7,403 nt of DNA, from assembly GCA_903854365.1 (NCBI GenBank), contig CAINWE010000434.1, forward strand, positions 1 through 7,403, written 5' to 3'. Positions 1 through 6,076 of the stretch are shown here, piece after piece; positions within the stretch are counted from its first letter, which is position 1, and each line of letters starts with the position of its first letter. Made by a program: the position numbers and the translations under genes. The DNA is from Oligoflexia bacterium. GTDB lineage: Bacteria > Bdellovibrionota > UBA1018. The notes beneath the pieces are model-generated. The model was given only the letters and a program-made list of their open reading frames with translations, was not told the DNA's origin and ran no database searches.

Positions 1-130
1 CCCCCTTCACGAAAACATTGCGGCCGAAGACGTGGGCGCTTTAGCAGCATTTTTATGCTCACCTTTAGGAAAACACATCACCGGTAGCACTTTGTACGTG
101 GATAGCGGCGCTCATATCATGGGGGCATAA
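1..130 (+). CDS. fabI: Enoyl-[acyl-carrier-protein] reductase (NADH) FabI, C-terminal fragment
   Basis: The window opens inside this gene; the frame starts at base 2 and gives 42 residues before a TAA at 128-130. The visible tail reads ENIAAEDVGALAAFLCS, then ITGSTLYVDSGAHIMGA. This is the C-terminal signature of FabI-type short-chain dehydrogenases: the EDVG helix, the AAFLCS helix, then ITG..LYVD.G..IMG. FabI catalyses the last, NADH-dependent reduction in each cycle of fatty-acid elongation in the cytoplasm and is the classical triclosan target. The catalytic Tyr-x6-Lys and the Rossmann glycines lie upstream of the window and cannot be checked. Other SDRs such as FabG share the fold, but the IMG ending favours FabI. 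A hairpin and T-tract follow at 187-244. Confidence 0.9.
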   Translation, partial: PLHENIAAEDVGALAAFLCSPLGKHITGSTLYVDSGAHIMGA

Positions 131-186
131 AAACCAAGCCTCGGCTCTTTTAGAAGAGGAAGAAGTAGCGTTTGCCCTTCGAAATT

Positions 187-244
187 GCCCTGAAGTTCTT
201 AATCGTCAGGGCCACTGAGTAGGAACTGTTTTTTTTATTTTTTT
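187..244 (+). terminator. Hairpin(s) and double T-tract downstream of fabI
   Basis: Two mutually exclusive foldings share bases. GCCCTGA (187-193) is fully complementary to TCAGGGC (206-212). Alternatively AGTTC (194-198) pairs with GAACT (223-227), enclosing TCAG (206-209) and CTGA (215-218); this stem ends one base before a run of eight T, an A and seven T (229-244). The second fold has intrinsic-terminator geometry and lies about 60 nt after the fabI stop. The stem is weak and internally looped, so efficiency is uncertain. It most likely ends fabI transcription. Confidence 0.5.
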
Positions 245-247
245 CTC

Positions 248-276
248 TTGCCTATTATTCTGACTGGCCGTATAAA
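248..276 (+). promoter_or_regulatory. Sigma70-like promoter for a candidate small RNA
   Basis: TTGCCT (248-253; 4 of 6 matches to the -35 consensus) and TATAAA (271-276; 5 of 6 matches to the -10 consensus) are separated by exactly 17 bp. Initiation is predicted near 282-285. No open reading frame with a ribosome binding site follows. The next structured element on this strand is the strong hairpin at 352-386, so the promoter would drive a short transcript. Matches of this quality also occur by chance in AT-rich spacers. Confidence 0.45.
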
Positions 277-282
277 GAGTTC

Positions 283-393
283 ACAAATTGACGTTTTCCA
301 CGGGTGCCCCACTTCCCCCCCCCCACACACTGAATGAGGTTCCCGTGGCTGTAAAGGACCCAAAGGCTCTGCCTTAGGGTCCTTTATTGTTTT
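283..393 (+). ncRNA. Candidate structured small RNA (about 110 nt)
   Basis: The segment lies between a sigma70-like promoter (248-276) and a strong terminator hairpin (352-393), in a 300-bp stretch with no supportable protein gene. It contains a first stem, CCACGGG (298-304) with CCCGTGG (342-348). That stem's 37-nt loop includes an uninterrupted run of ten C (315-324). The terminator stem follows three bases after the second arm. A C-rich exposed loop is a common way for bacterial regulatory RNAs to reach G-rich ribosome binding sites. I do not recognise it as 6S, 4.5S/SRP, tmRNA or a known riboswitch. Alternatives are an untranslated spacer, or the 3' region of the convergent regulator gene that ends at 433. 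The call is inferred from architecture only. Confidence 0.35.
352..393 (+). terminator. Strong intrinsic terminator hairpin
   Basis: TAAAGGACCC (352-361) pairs perfectly with GGGTCCTTTA (377-386). After one A/A mismatch, AAGGC (363-367) pairs with GCCTT (371-375) around a TCT loop. TTGTTTT (387-393) follows on the + strand. The hairpin also lies 47 nt beyond the end of the convergent regulator gene, so on the - strand it could help end that transcript. There, however, U residues occur only within the stem and no U-run follows it. Confidence 0.75.
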
Positions 394-432
394 AAGTATC
401 AAAACTTTTCCCGCGTAAAATTATGACTCCAC

Positions 433-1182
433 CTAGGCCGCTAACTTTCCGCGATAGACTTCAGCTTTTAAACCATACTTCCTCAATAACCTCAGAAAAT
501 TACTACGATCTAATTTAGCTTCGCGAGCAGCCGCAGACACATTCCCCTCGTGATGATCCAAAAGTCGGGACAAATATTCAACTTCAAAGGTTTCAATCCA
601 TCTCCGCTTCATATCTGTGTAGCTCGCGCCCGCAGATGCATCGACAGAGGGCGTCACAGGAGACAGACCACTGGTCACACCCTCAGACCCCACAAGCCTC
701 AGACGCGGAGCGACTGACAGAGCACCCAACGAGGCTGGTGTACTCGTATCTGTCATTTTGCCACTCGGGAGCGAAATCACAGGGGCCAGACCCCTTGAAT
801 TCTCTAACGACATTTTTTGCAGCAAACGATCCATCGAATTCTTCACATCCTGAACGGGCAACGGCTTCTCAAAATAATCCAAAATCCCCAACCGCAGTGC
901 CTTCACCAATTCAGCCTTACTCGCATCTTGACTCAATAAAATAAATTGAGTCTTTGAATCTCGCTCTTTCCAATCTTGTATAAATGAAAACGCATCTTGC
1001 CCCGGCAACCAGGAATTTAAAATAATCACATGCCATTGAGTCTTTCGCTTTAACAACTCAGCGGCTCCCTCTGCAGAGGAACTCAAATGAAGCTCAACTC
1101 GCTGATCCACATTGAGAGCTGATCTCAACTGATCTCGGGTAGTCTGTTCTGGGTCAATTATCAAAACTTGAATAGGCTCCAT
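433..1182 (-). CDS. Response-regulator-like protein: degenerate receiver plus Fis-type HTH
   Basis: 249 residues. Residues 4-115 form a CheY-like receiver: beta1 with acidic D10, the switch-region S84, and K106 in a typical FEKP motif. The phospho-acceptor position, at the end of beta3 (VIIL-N-SWLPG), is N56 (codon AAT) rather than Asp, so normal phosphorylation should be impossible. Residues 125-190 are a Ser/Thr/Pro-rich linker. Residues 197-240 form a Fis/NtrC-type helix-turn-helix (EGNVSAAAREAKLDRSNFLR). There is no sigma54-interacting AAA+ domain between them, as in PrrA/ActR-type two-domain regulators. It probably binds DNA as a dimer and acts independently of phosphorylation. The ATG at 1182 has GAGG eight bases upstream. 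It is divergent from kamA, and no histidine kinase gene is adjacent. The target genes are unknown. Confidence 0.88.
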   Translation of the reverse strand: MEPIQVLIIDPEQTTRDQLRSALNVDQRVELHLSSSAEGAAELLKRKTQWHVIILNSWLPGQDAFSFIQDWKERDSKTQFILLSQDASKAELVKALRLGILDYFEKPLPVQDVKNSMDRLLQKMSLENSRGLAPVISLPSGKMTDTSTPASLGALSVAPRLRLVGSEGVTSGLSPVTPSVDASAGASYTDMKRRWIETFEVEYLSRLLDHHEGNVSAAAREAKLDRSNFLRLLRKYGLKAEVYRGKLAA

Positions 1183-1217
1183 AGTTCAATCCTCACGTAA
1201 CCTATCGGCGCGGAATT

Positions 1218-1246
1218 TTATTACTTGACTAAAATAATGCAAACAA
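1218..1246 (-). promoter_or_regulatory. Possible promoter of the receiver/Fis regulator gene
   Basis: On the - strand, TTGTTT (1246-1241) and TAATAA (1223-1218) are separated by 17 bp, upstream of the ATG at 1182 and its GAGG site. The -10 match is only moderate. The inverted repeat at 1251-1275 sits just upstream of the -35, where an activator or repressor could act. Confidence 0.3.
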
Positions 1247-1250
1247 AACC

Positions 1251-1275
1251 GGGAGGTCGCTCACCCGACCTACCC
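1251..1275. repeat. Inverted repeat in the divergent regulator/kamA spacer
   Basis: AGGTCG (1254-1259) and CGACCT (1266-1271) form a perfect dyad around a 6-base centre. It is flanked by GGG (1251-1253) and CCC (1273-1275), with one unpaired A, giving a 9-bp stem. It may be a binding site serving both divergent genes, or an RNA hairpin. On the - strand it is followed by GGTTTTGTTTG, a loose terminator-like tail, but no gene lies upstream to need one. I could not identify a convincing kamA promoter: TATAGA at 1308-1313 lacks a good -35. Confidence 0.4.
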
Positions 1276-1358
1276 TTGTCTTCACTCGATTAATCTGGCA
1301 AATTCAATATAGAATTAATTTGGGGATATTCGCCGCGCGACAGGGGGAATCAGACAAC

Positions 1359-2510
1359 ATGGCTTTCAATATTGTTACTAAAAATACCGTTCGAGAACGC
1401 TTTAAGAGTCCTACCAGGCCAGAAATCTGGGCCGAAACTGAAGCAAAGGACTGGAATAACTGGGTTTGGCAGCAACAGAAACGCATTAAGTCTATAGAAC
1501 AACTTGAGAAAGTAGTTCAAGTCTCTCCGGATGAAAGAGAAGCCTTTGCACAGTCCCATGAGATGTTCAACATGGGGATAACCCCCTACTACGCCTCCCT
1601 GATCGATCCGACCAATCCAAATTGCCCCATTCGCTTGCAATCAGTGCCGAAGCCCGGCGAACTTCTCATTTTACCCACCGACCTAGAAGATCCCCTTGCC
1701 GAAGAGCGCGATATGCCAGTACCAGGCGTCACTCATCGCTACCCGGATCGGGTCCTCTTCTACACCACCCACAATTGCCCAGTTTACTGCCGTCATTGCA
1801 CACGAAAGCGAAAAGTATCCGATCCGTCCTCATCGGCAGCTAACAAACAGCTCGAGGATGGACTAGCCTATATCGAGTCGCATCACGAAATCAGAGACGT
1901 CGTCATTTCAGGAGGCGACCCACTTTCTAACTCTGACGATCGACTCGAGTACATCTTATCCCGCCTCAGGGCCATGGAGCACATCGAGGTATTCCGAATC
2001 GGAACACGGAATTTAGTGACTCTTCCTCAACGAATTACCCAAAGCTTCGCGGATATGCTCAAAAAATATCATCCAGTTTTCGTACATACGCACTTTAATC
2101 ATCCCAAAGAGTGCACCCTAGAGGCGTTTGATGCTTGCGCACGGCTCGCCGATGCCGGCTGTGTCTTACACAATCAAATGGTTCTCCTAAAGGGAATCAA
2201 CGACGATCCAAAGATCGTCAAAGAGCTCAATCATAAACTTCTAATGATGAGAGTACGCCCCTATTATATCTATCAGTGTGACTTGTCTCAGGGAATCAGC
2301 CATTTCCGAACCCCGGTCGAAACCGGCCTAAATATTATTGAAAATCTCAGAGGATGGACCAGTGGTATGGCCGTCCCACACTTTGTCATTGATGCCCCCG
2401 GCGGAGGCGGAAAGATCCCACTGCTTCCGGAATATGTCGTCAAACACGAAGGAAAAAAGTGGACCTTAAGGAATTTTAGGAAACAGGAGTTCGAATACAT
2501 TGAACCCTAG
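1359..2510 (+). CDS. kamA: L-lysine 2,3-aminomutase (radical SAM, PLP-dependent)
   Basis: 383 residues from the ATG at 1359, which has AGGGGG at 1342-1347. A TTG at 1320 would add 13 residues but has no better site. The enzyme converts L-lysine to L-beta-lysine in the cytoplasm. The radical-SAM cluster motif C-x3-C-x2-C is C140, C144 and C147 (NCPVYCRHC), followed by GGDP at 185-188. The PLP lysine is K352 in DAPGGGGK. Two acidic residues that hold the lysine epsilon-amino group in the clostridial enzyme are kept: D308 in QCDLS and D345 in VIDAPG. This argues against glutamate 2,3-aminomutase and against EpmB. The protein ends soon after FRKQEFEYIEP and lacks the Cys-rich zinc tail of the clostridial enzyme. 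Beta-lysine could serve as an osmolyte, in lysine catabolism or in EF-P modification; no neighbour decides which. Confidence 0.93.
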   Translation: MAFNIVTKNTVRERFKSPTRPEIWAETEAKDWNNWVWQQQKRIKSIEQLEKVVQVSPDEREAFAQSHEMFNMGITPYYASLIDPTNPNCPIRLQSVPKPGELLILPTDLEDPLAEERDMPVPGVTHRYPDRVLFYTTHNCPVYCRHCTRKRKVSDPSSSAANKQLEDGLAYIESHHEIRDVVISGGDPLSNSDDRLEYILSRLRAMEHIEVFRIGTRNLVTLPQRITQSFADMLKKYHPVFVHTHFNHPKECTLEAFDACARLADAGCVLHNQMVLLKGINDDPKIVKELNHKLLMMRVRPYYIYQCDLSQGISHFRTPVETGLNIIENLRGWTSGMAVPHFVIDAPGGGGKIPLLPEYVVKHEGKKWTLRNFRKQEFEYIEP

Positions 2511-3045
2511 AAAAGAAGGGAATTCTGGCCGACGTAGTATCGCCTTGCTTTTTTTACTACCTTTCAGCCTCATGACAGCAGGCTGTGGCAGCATTCCTCA
2601 ATCAAAGTACGAGGCCTTTCATTTCCCCTCCAATCAGGCCTACATCACGAAAGTGAGCCGACCGTTCAAGCCATTAGGCTGGGTACACTCAAAAGTCAAT
2701 TTCCAATCCCTAGACCCGAATCGAGAAGAAGCTGCGCTATGCAAGAACTATTACAATAAGGCGATCGGCGAACTAGTCGACATCGCCAAGGACAAGGGGG
2801 CGGATGCAGTGATTGATGTGAAATCGGTCGTTTTTCTGGAAGACGGTCGACGCGAGACCTACCCCACACCTGAGTGCTCAGACGACGGCTTTGAAGGACA
2901 AATCTTAGTCCAGGGAATCGCTGTTCAATGGGAAAGGGAGCCGCAGAAACAAATTTCGCAGTCTATTTTTCCAAAAAGTCCGTCCGATAAGAAAACTCAA
3001 TCTCGGGGTGATGCAACAAAAACTCAAGAATCCCCTCATTCCTGA
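2500..3045 (+). CDS. Small predicted lipoprotein of unknown function
   Basis: 181 residues. The start is TTG at 2500, supported by AGGAG at 2485-2489 and an 11-bp overlap with the 3' end of kamA, so translation is probably coupled. Residues 9-28 form a signal sequence (RRSIALLFLLPFSLMTAG) ending at a lipobox-like TAG-C29. The Thr at -3 is less usual than Leu, but C29 is the likely lipidated residue. The middle, especially AIGELVDIAKDKGADAVIDV (89-108), resembles the helix-plus-GADAV pattern of YbjQ/DUF4156-like envelope proteins; I treat this as weak similarity. C81 and C126 could form a disulfide. Residues from about 145 on are polar and low in complexity, and they are encoded in the overlap with convergent queC. 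A role linked to KamA is only suggested by coupling. Confidence 0.75.
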   Translation: MNPRKEGNSGRRSIALLFLLPFSLMTAGCGSIPQSKYEAFHFPSNQAYITKVSRPFKPLGWVHSKVNFQSLDPNREEAALCKNYYNKAIGELVDIAKDKGADAVIDVKSVVFLEDGRRETYPTPECSDDGFEGQILVQGIAVQWEREPQKQISQSIFPKSPSDKKTQSRGDATKTQESPHS

Positions 3046-3685
3046 GGAGGCAGGCAGGACAACGTGCACAACCCAGACGAGCCAGTCCTTCGTAACAGGT
3101 CACCGTCTGCTCCAAAAGAAATTCCAAAACACCAAGCCGATGGGCTAGCTCAAGCGTCTCTTTCTTGGTCATAAAAACAAGAGGCGTACGAATCTCGAAA
3201 GCACTATCCCCTAGATCCACCCTCAAGACTTCCTCCATCTTATCCATGTAAAATCTTGAGCAGTCGCGATAACCCGAATTGGCAGATTCTACTTCGATCA
3301 CCCCCATATAAATCAGGTTCGCTCCGAGAGAATACCCCTGAATCGCAGCAATTCTAGCCATCAACCCGTTGCGCCCTAACACTAAACTGTTCGGCGGCTG
3401 CCCAGCGACTGATTCAATCGGCATCGCAGGGCGAGTGATCGAATTCTCTGTAATTTGATTCAAAAACGACAAATCAATCTCGGCGTGATCCACGCCCCAC
3501 TGCTCACAAATGAATCGAGCTTGAATCATCTCACTGGAGTGCCTTTGCTGATAGGAAAACGTCAAACTCAAAATCTGCTCTTTGCCAAACTCTCGAATGG
3601 CATGCGCCAAGCAAATGCTCGAATCCATTCCACCAGAATGGACGACCACAGCCTTTTTCCGTTGAGGTACATTTAACGCTCGCAT
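2963..3685 (-). CDS. queC: 7-cyano-7-deazaguanine synthase QueC
   Basis: 240 residues. It makes preQ0 from 7-carboxy-7-deazaguanine, ammonia and ATP, in the pathway to queuosine in tRNA. The N-terminal PP-loop SGGMDS is at residues 17-22 (VVVHSGGMDSSICLAHA). A C-terminal zinc site C-x8-C-x2-C-x2-C is at C197, C206, C209 and C212 (CYEGLARLGCARCPACLLR). Family motifs are recognisable but altered: LVLGRN (100-105) where VPGRN is usual, and SGYRDCSRF (137-145) where SGYPDCR is usual. The ATG at 3685 has AGAGGGG nine bases upstream. Its first 13 bases overlap the preceding small membrane-protein gene, so it is probably the last gene of the feo unit. Its last 83 bases overlap the convergent lipoprotein gene. 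No queD, queE or queF is in the window. Confidence 0.88.
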   Translation of the reverse strand: MRALNVPQRKKAVVVHSGGMDSSICLAHAIREFGKEQILSLTFSYQQRHSSEMIQARFICEQWGVDHAEIDLSFLNQITENSITRPAMPIESVAGQPPNSLVLGRNGLMARIAAIQGYSLGANLIYMGVIEVESANSGYRDCSRFYMDKMEEVLRVDLGDSAFEIRTPLVFMTKKETLELAHRLGVLEFLLEQTVTCYEGLARLGCARCPACLLRNEGILEFLLHHPEIEFSYRTDFLEK

Positions 3686-3864
3686 TTTTCACAACCCCTC
3701 TTAAAAATACGATGTCCCCGTACCCGCAAAGCCCACTTCACCCGACCACGCCTCAGAAGCCATAACGAAAGCGGTGCTACCACTTGAGCTCGATAAAAGC
3801 GACGCGCAATCCAAACCAGATTCAGTCCTACGATTGCGAAGGCGATTCCATCTTGAATCGTCAT
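3673..3864 (-). CDS. Small FeoB-associated Cys-containing membrane protein
   Basis: 63 residues. One N-terminal hydrophobic helix (about 7-20, IAFAIVGLNLVWIA) is followed by a very basic middle rich in Arg and Lys. The C-terminus has two cysteines in CEKC (C58, C61). Position and plan match the short FeoB-associated Cys-rich membrane proteins often found directly behind feoB: a single TM with cytoplasmic Cys near the end. The family match is by architecture, since the sequence is too short for certainty, and it has fewer Cys than most. The start at 3864 lies 33 nt after the feoB stop, with AGGA upstream. The stop overlaps the queC start by 13 bp, indicating translational coupling. A role in ferrous-iron handling at FeoB is inferred from context. 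It could instead be a fortuitous ORF, but both spacings argue for a real gene. Confidence 0.65.
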   Translation of the reverse strand: MTIQDGIAFAIVGLNLVWIARRFYRAQVVAPLSLWLLRRGRVKWALRVRGHRIFKRGCEKCER

Positions 3865-3897
3865 AAAAGTACCGTCCTGATCCGCATGACCGAAGGC

Positions 3898-5835
3898 TCA
3901 GCCTAGCCCCAGATAAGAAGCCAACTGGTAAGTCAAAAAAGCACCGAGATATGCCAAAGTCGTCATATAAATTAACATCACCGCAGGCCATCGCCACGAG
4001 TTCGTTTCTCGCCTCGTCACCGCTAACGTAGAAAGACACTGACAGGCTAAAACATACCAAACTAAAAGGCTCAAGGCAGTCGCTAAACTCCAATCTTTCA
4101 GTAACCGATCCCCCAGAAGCTGGGTTACGCCCCCCGTTTTTTGATCTCCTACAGCATAAACAGTAGCTAAAGAGCCGATCATCACTTCTCTCGCCGCAAA
4201 GCTCGGAATCAAGGCAACCGCTATCTTCCAATTGAACCCAAGGGGACTCACCCAGGGCTCCAATGTCTTTCCAATTCGTCCCGCAAAACTATAAGAAATC
4301 GCAGGTTCAGTAGCCCACTCGGGTGGCTTTGGATAAGAGGACAAGAACCACAACAAAATGGACACCGACAAGATTACCGTTCCTGCGCGACCAATAAAGA
4401 GTCGAGCCCTTTCAGCAAGACCCAGAATAATGCTCTTTGCATCTGGCCATTTATAAGTAGGTAACTCCATTAATAGCATCGGCTTGGGCCCGCGTAAAAC
4501 CGTCAAGCGCAAAAGCATCGCAACCAAAAGAGCCGCAAAAACTCCAGCCAAATAAAGCCCAAACATCACCAATCCTTGGAGCCGAAGGACTCCAAAAATA
4601 GCTCGGTTCGGAATAAACGCTGCAATTAACATCGAATAAACTGGCAATCGAGCCGAACACGTCATTAACGGTGCGACCAAAATAGTCGTCAACCGATCTC
4701 TCCGATTTTCGATCGTCCGAGTCGCCATAATCCCGGGCACTGCACAAGCGAACGACGACAGTAGTGGAATAAACGCGCGGCCATGAAGACCTATTTTTCC
4801 CATCCACTTATCCATCAAAAAAGCGGCTCGCGGCATGTAACCGCAATCTTCTAGAAACAAAATAAACAAAAATAATAAAATAATCTGAGGTAAAAAGACA
4901 ATGACAGAACCCACCCCAGAAATCACCCCATCTACCAAAAGACTCTTCAAGGGCCCCGGAGCAAGCAATTGCCCGACTACCGCGGACAAAACCTGAATTT
5001 GAGACTCAATCCAATCCTTCGGAACCTCGGCCCAATTAAAAATTGCCTGAAACATGAGCCCAAAAACACAAAACAAAATAACACTTCCCCAGAGCGGGTG
5101 CAGTACAATTTGATCCAGTCGATCCGTCCAAAGAGTCGGGGCAGAGCCTTTACGAGTCGCTAATTTAAGGATTCGATCCACTTCAGAAAACCGCTTGCGA
5201 ATTTCATCTTCAGTGGTCTGCGCCCAGCCGACAACAGGCCCTGAACGTACTGATTGCAACTTTTTTTCCGCTTCAAACAGCAATGTATTGACCCCTTGCT
5301 GGCGAGGAGCAATCGTAGGAATCACAGGAATCCCTAACTCTTGAGAGAGCCGATCGAGATCCAAATCGAGTCCCCTCTGTTCAGCCAAGTCCATCATGTT
5401 CAGCGCCAGAACGATGGGTCGACCCAATTTTCTCAACTCGAGCACGAGCCCTAAATTTCTCTCCAATTGCGTCGCATCTGCCACGGCAATCAAAAGGTCT
5501 GGAGATGCATCCTGCGTAGCCTCTCCTCCTAACAGTACGTCCCGAGTAATCATCTCGTCTGGGGTTTTGGCATCCAAGCTATAGGTACCCGGCAGATCAA
5601 TAACGCGCAGCTCACCACCCGAGGCCGTGCGCACCCGGCCTTCTTTCTTCTCAACCGTGACTCCAGGATAATTCCCAACCTTGGCTCTACCGCCCGTGAT
5701 GGCATTAAAAAGTGCCGTTTTTCCACAATTAGGATTCCCAGCAAGGGCAATGGTTTTCAAGGGTTGCGTTTGAACTGAAGCCCGACTCCGCACCCTCGAA
5801 CTCAACAAAGTCTGAAAATTCTCAGTCTCATTCAT
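3898..5835 (-). CDS. feoB: Ferrous iron transport protein B (GTPase permease)
   Basis: 645 residues, inner membrane; imports Fe(II). The N-terminal GTPase shows G1 GNPNCGKT (33-40), the switch segment NYPGVTVE (55-62), G3 DLPG (80-83) and G4 NMMD (146-149). The G5 position is APRQQG rather than the usual SA-containing loop. Residues about 245-645 form the membrane part with two Gate regions. These carry the FeoB signatures YMPRAAFLMDKWMGKIGLHG (333-352), SSFACAVPGIMATRTIENRR (360-379) and MTCSARLPVYSMLIAA (391-406). Conserved C363 and C393 and a C-terminal CQC (598-600) are candidate iron-pathway thiols. It is shorter than the roughly 770-residue E. coli protein. The ATG at 5835 overlaps feoA by 8 bp, with GAGG nine bases upstream. 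Confidence 0.97.
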   Translation of the reverse strand: MNETENFQTLLSSRVRSRASVQTQPLKTIALAGNPNCGKTALFNAITGGRAKVGNYPGVTVEKKEGRVRTASGGELRVIDLPGTYSLDAKTPDEMITRDVLLGGEATQDASPDLLIAVADATQLERNLGLVLELRKLGRPIVLALNMMDLAEQRGLDLDLDRLSQELGIPVIPTIAPRQQGVNTLLFEAEKKLQSVRSGPVVGWAQTTEDEIRKRFSEVDRILKLATRKGSAPTLWTDRLDQIVLHPLWGSVILFCVFGLMFQAIFNWAEVPKDWIESQIQVLSAVVGQLLAPGPLKSLLVDGVISGVGSVIVFLPQIILLFLFILFLEDCGYMPRAAFLMDKWMGKIGLHGRAFIPLLSSFACAVPGIMATRTIENRRDRLTTILVAPLMTCSARLPVYSMLIAAFIPNRAIFGVLRLQGLVMFGLYLAGVFAALLVAMLLRLTVLRGPKPMLLMELPTYKWPDAKSIILGLAERARLFIGRAGTVILSVSILLWFLSSYPKPPEWATEPAISYSFAGRIGKTLEPWVSPLGFNWKIAVALIPSFAAREVMIGSLATVYAVGDQKTGGVTQLLGDRLLKDWSLATALSLLVWYVLACQCLSTLAVTRRETNSWRWPAVMLIYMTTLAYLGAFLTYQLASYLGLG

Positions 5836-6076
5836 ACTGAACTACCTCAATCGCATTAGCTTCCTGGCGCCTCAAAGCGAGCAAACTGCCTCTCACTCGG
5901 ACCGCTAAAGGATCCCCGCCAAACGGGGCTTCATGAACGATTTCAGCGATCGAGCCCTCTAGAAATCCCATCGCCATGAGGCGTTGCACCCAATCCACAG
6001 AGTCTGAACCGACTCCGACTCGCACAATCACTCCCCGTTGACCCACGCTCAACTGCCCTAATCGTACGGTAGTCAC
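5828..6076 (-). CDS. feoA: Ferrous iron transport protein A (SH3-like)
   Basis: 82 residues, the usual length of FeoA. This small cytoplasmic SH3-like beta-barrel is thought to bind FeoB and support Fe(II) uptake. The family pattern is visible: LSVGQRGVIVRV near the start, the short helix RLMAMGFLEGSIAEIV (residues 32-47), GGDPLAVRVRGSLLALRR (53-70), and a hydrophobic last strand (AIEVV). The start is GTG at 6076, which overlaps the stop of the upstream regulator as GTGA. GAGGAG lies five bases before it, inside the regulator's last codons. The stop overlaps the feoB start by 8 bp. The regulator, feoA and feoB are therefore very probably co-transcribed and translationally coupled. Confidence 0.95.
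   Translation of the reverse strand: MTTVRLGQLSVGQRGVIVRVGVGSDSVDWVQRLMAMGFLEGSIAEIVHEAPFGGDPLAVRVRGSLLALRRQEANAIEVVQYE

Noticed and set aside
134..150. AGCCTCGGCT followed by CTTTT just after fabI
   Set aside because: The palindrome leaves only a 2-base loop, or a 3-bp stem with a 4-base loop, too weak to call a terminator.
636..944. 102-codon + strand ORF
   Set aside because: Lies wholly antisense to the receiver/Fis regulator, with low-complexity translation and no motif.
1304..1640. Two - strand ORFs under the kamA start
   Set aside because: They are antisense to the conserved kamA coding sequence and show no family pattern.
3034..3047. CCTCA-TTCC-TGAGG hairpin at the lipoprotein gene end
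   Set aside because: Short stem with no T-run on either strand, and inside queC coding sequence. Not a credible terminator.
3701..4231. 176-codon - strand ORF overlapping the feoB end
   Set aside because: Shifted frame of feoB and the small membrane gene; Ser/Arg-rich translation without conserved motifs.
4451..4807. 118-codon - strand ORF inside feoB
   Set aside because: Out-of-frame shadow of the first FeoB Gate region, whose correct frame carries the family signatures.
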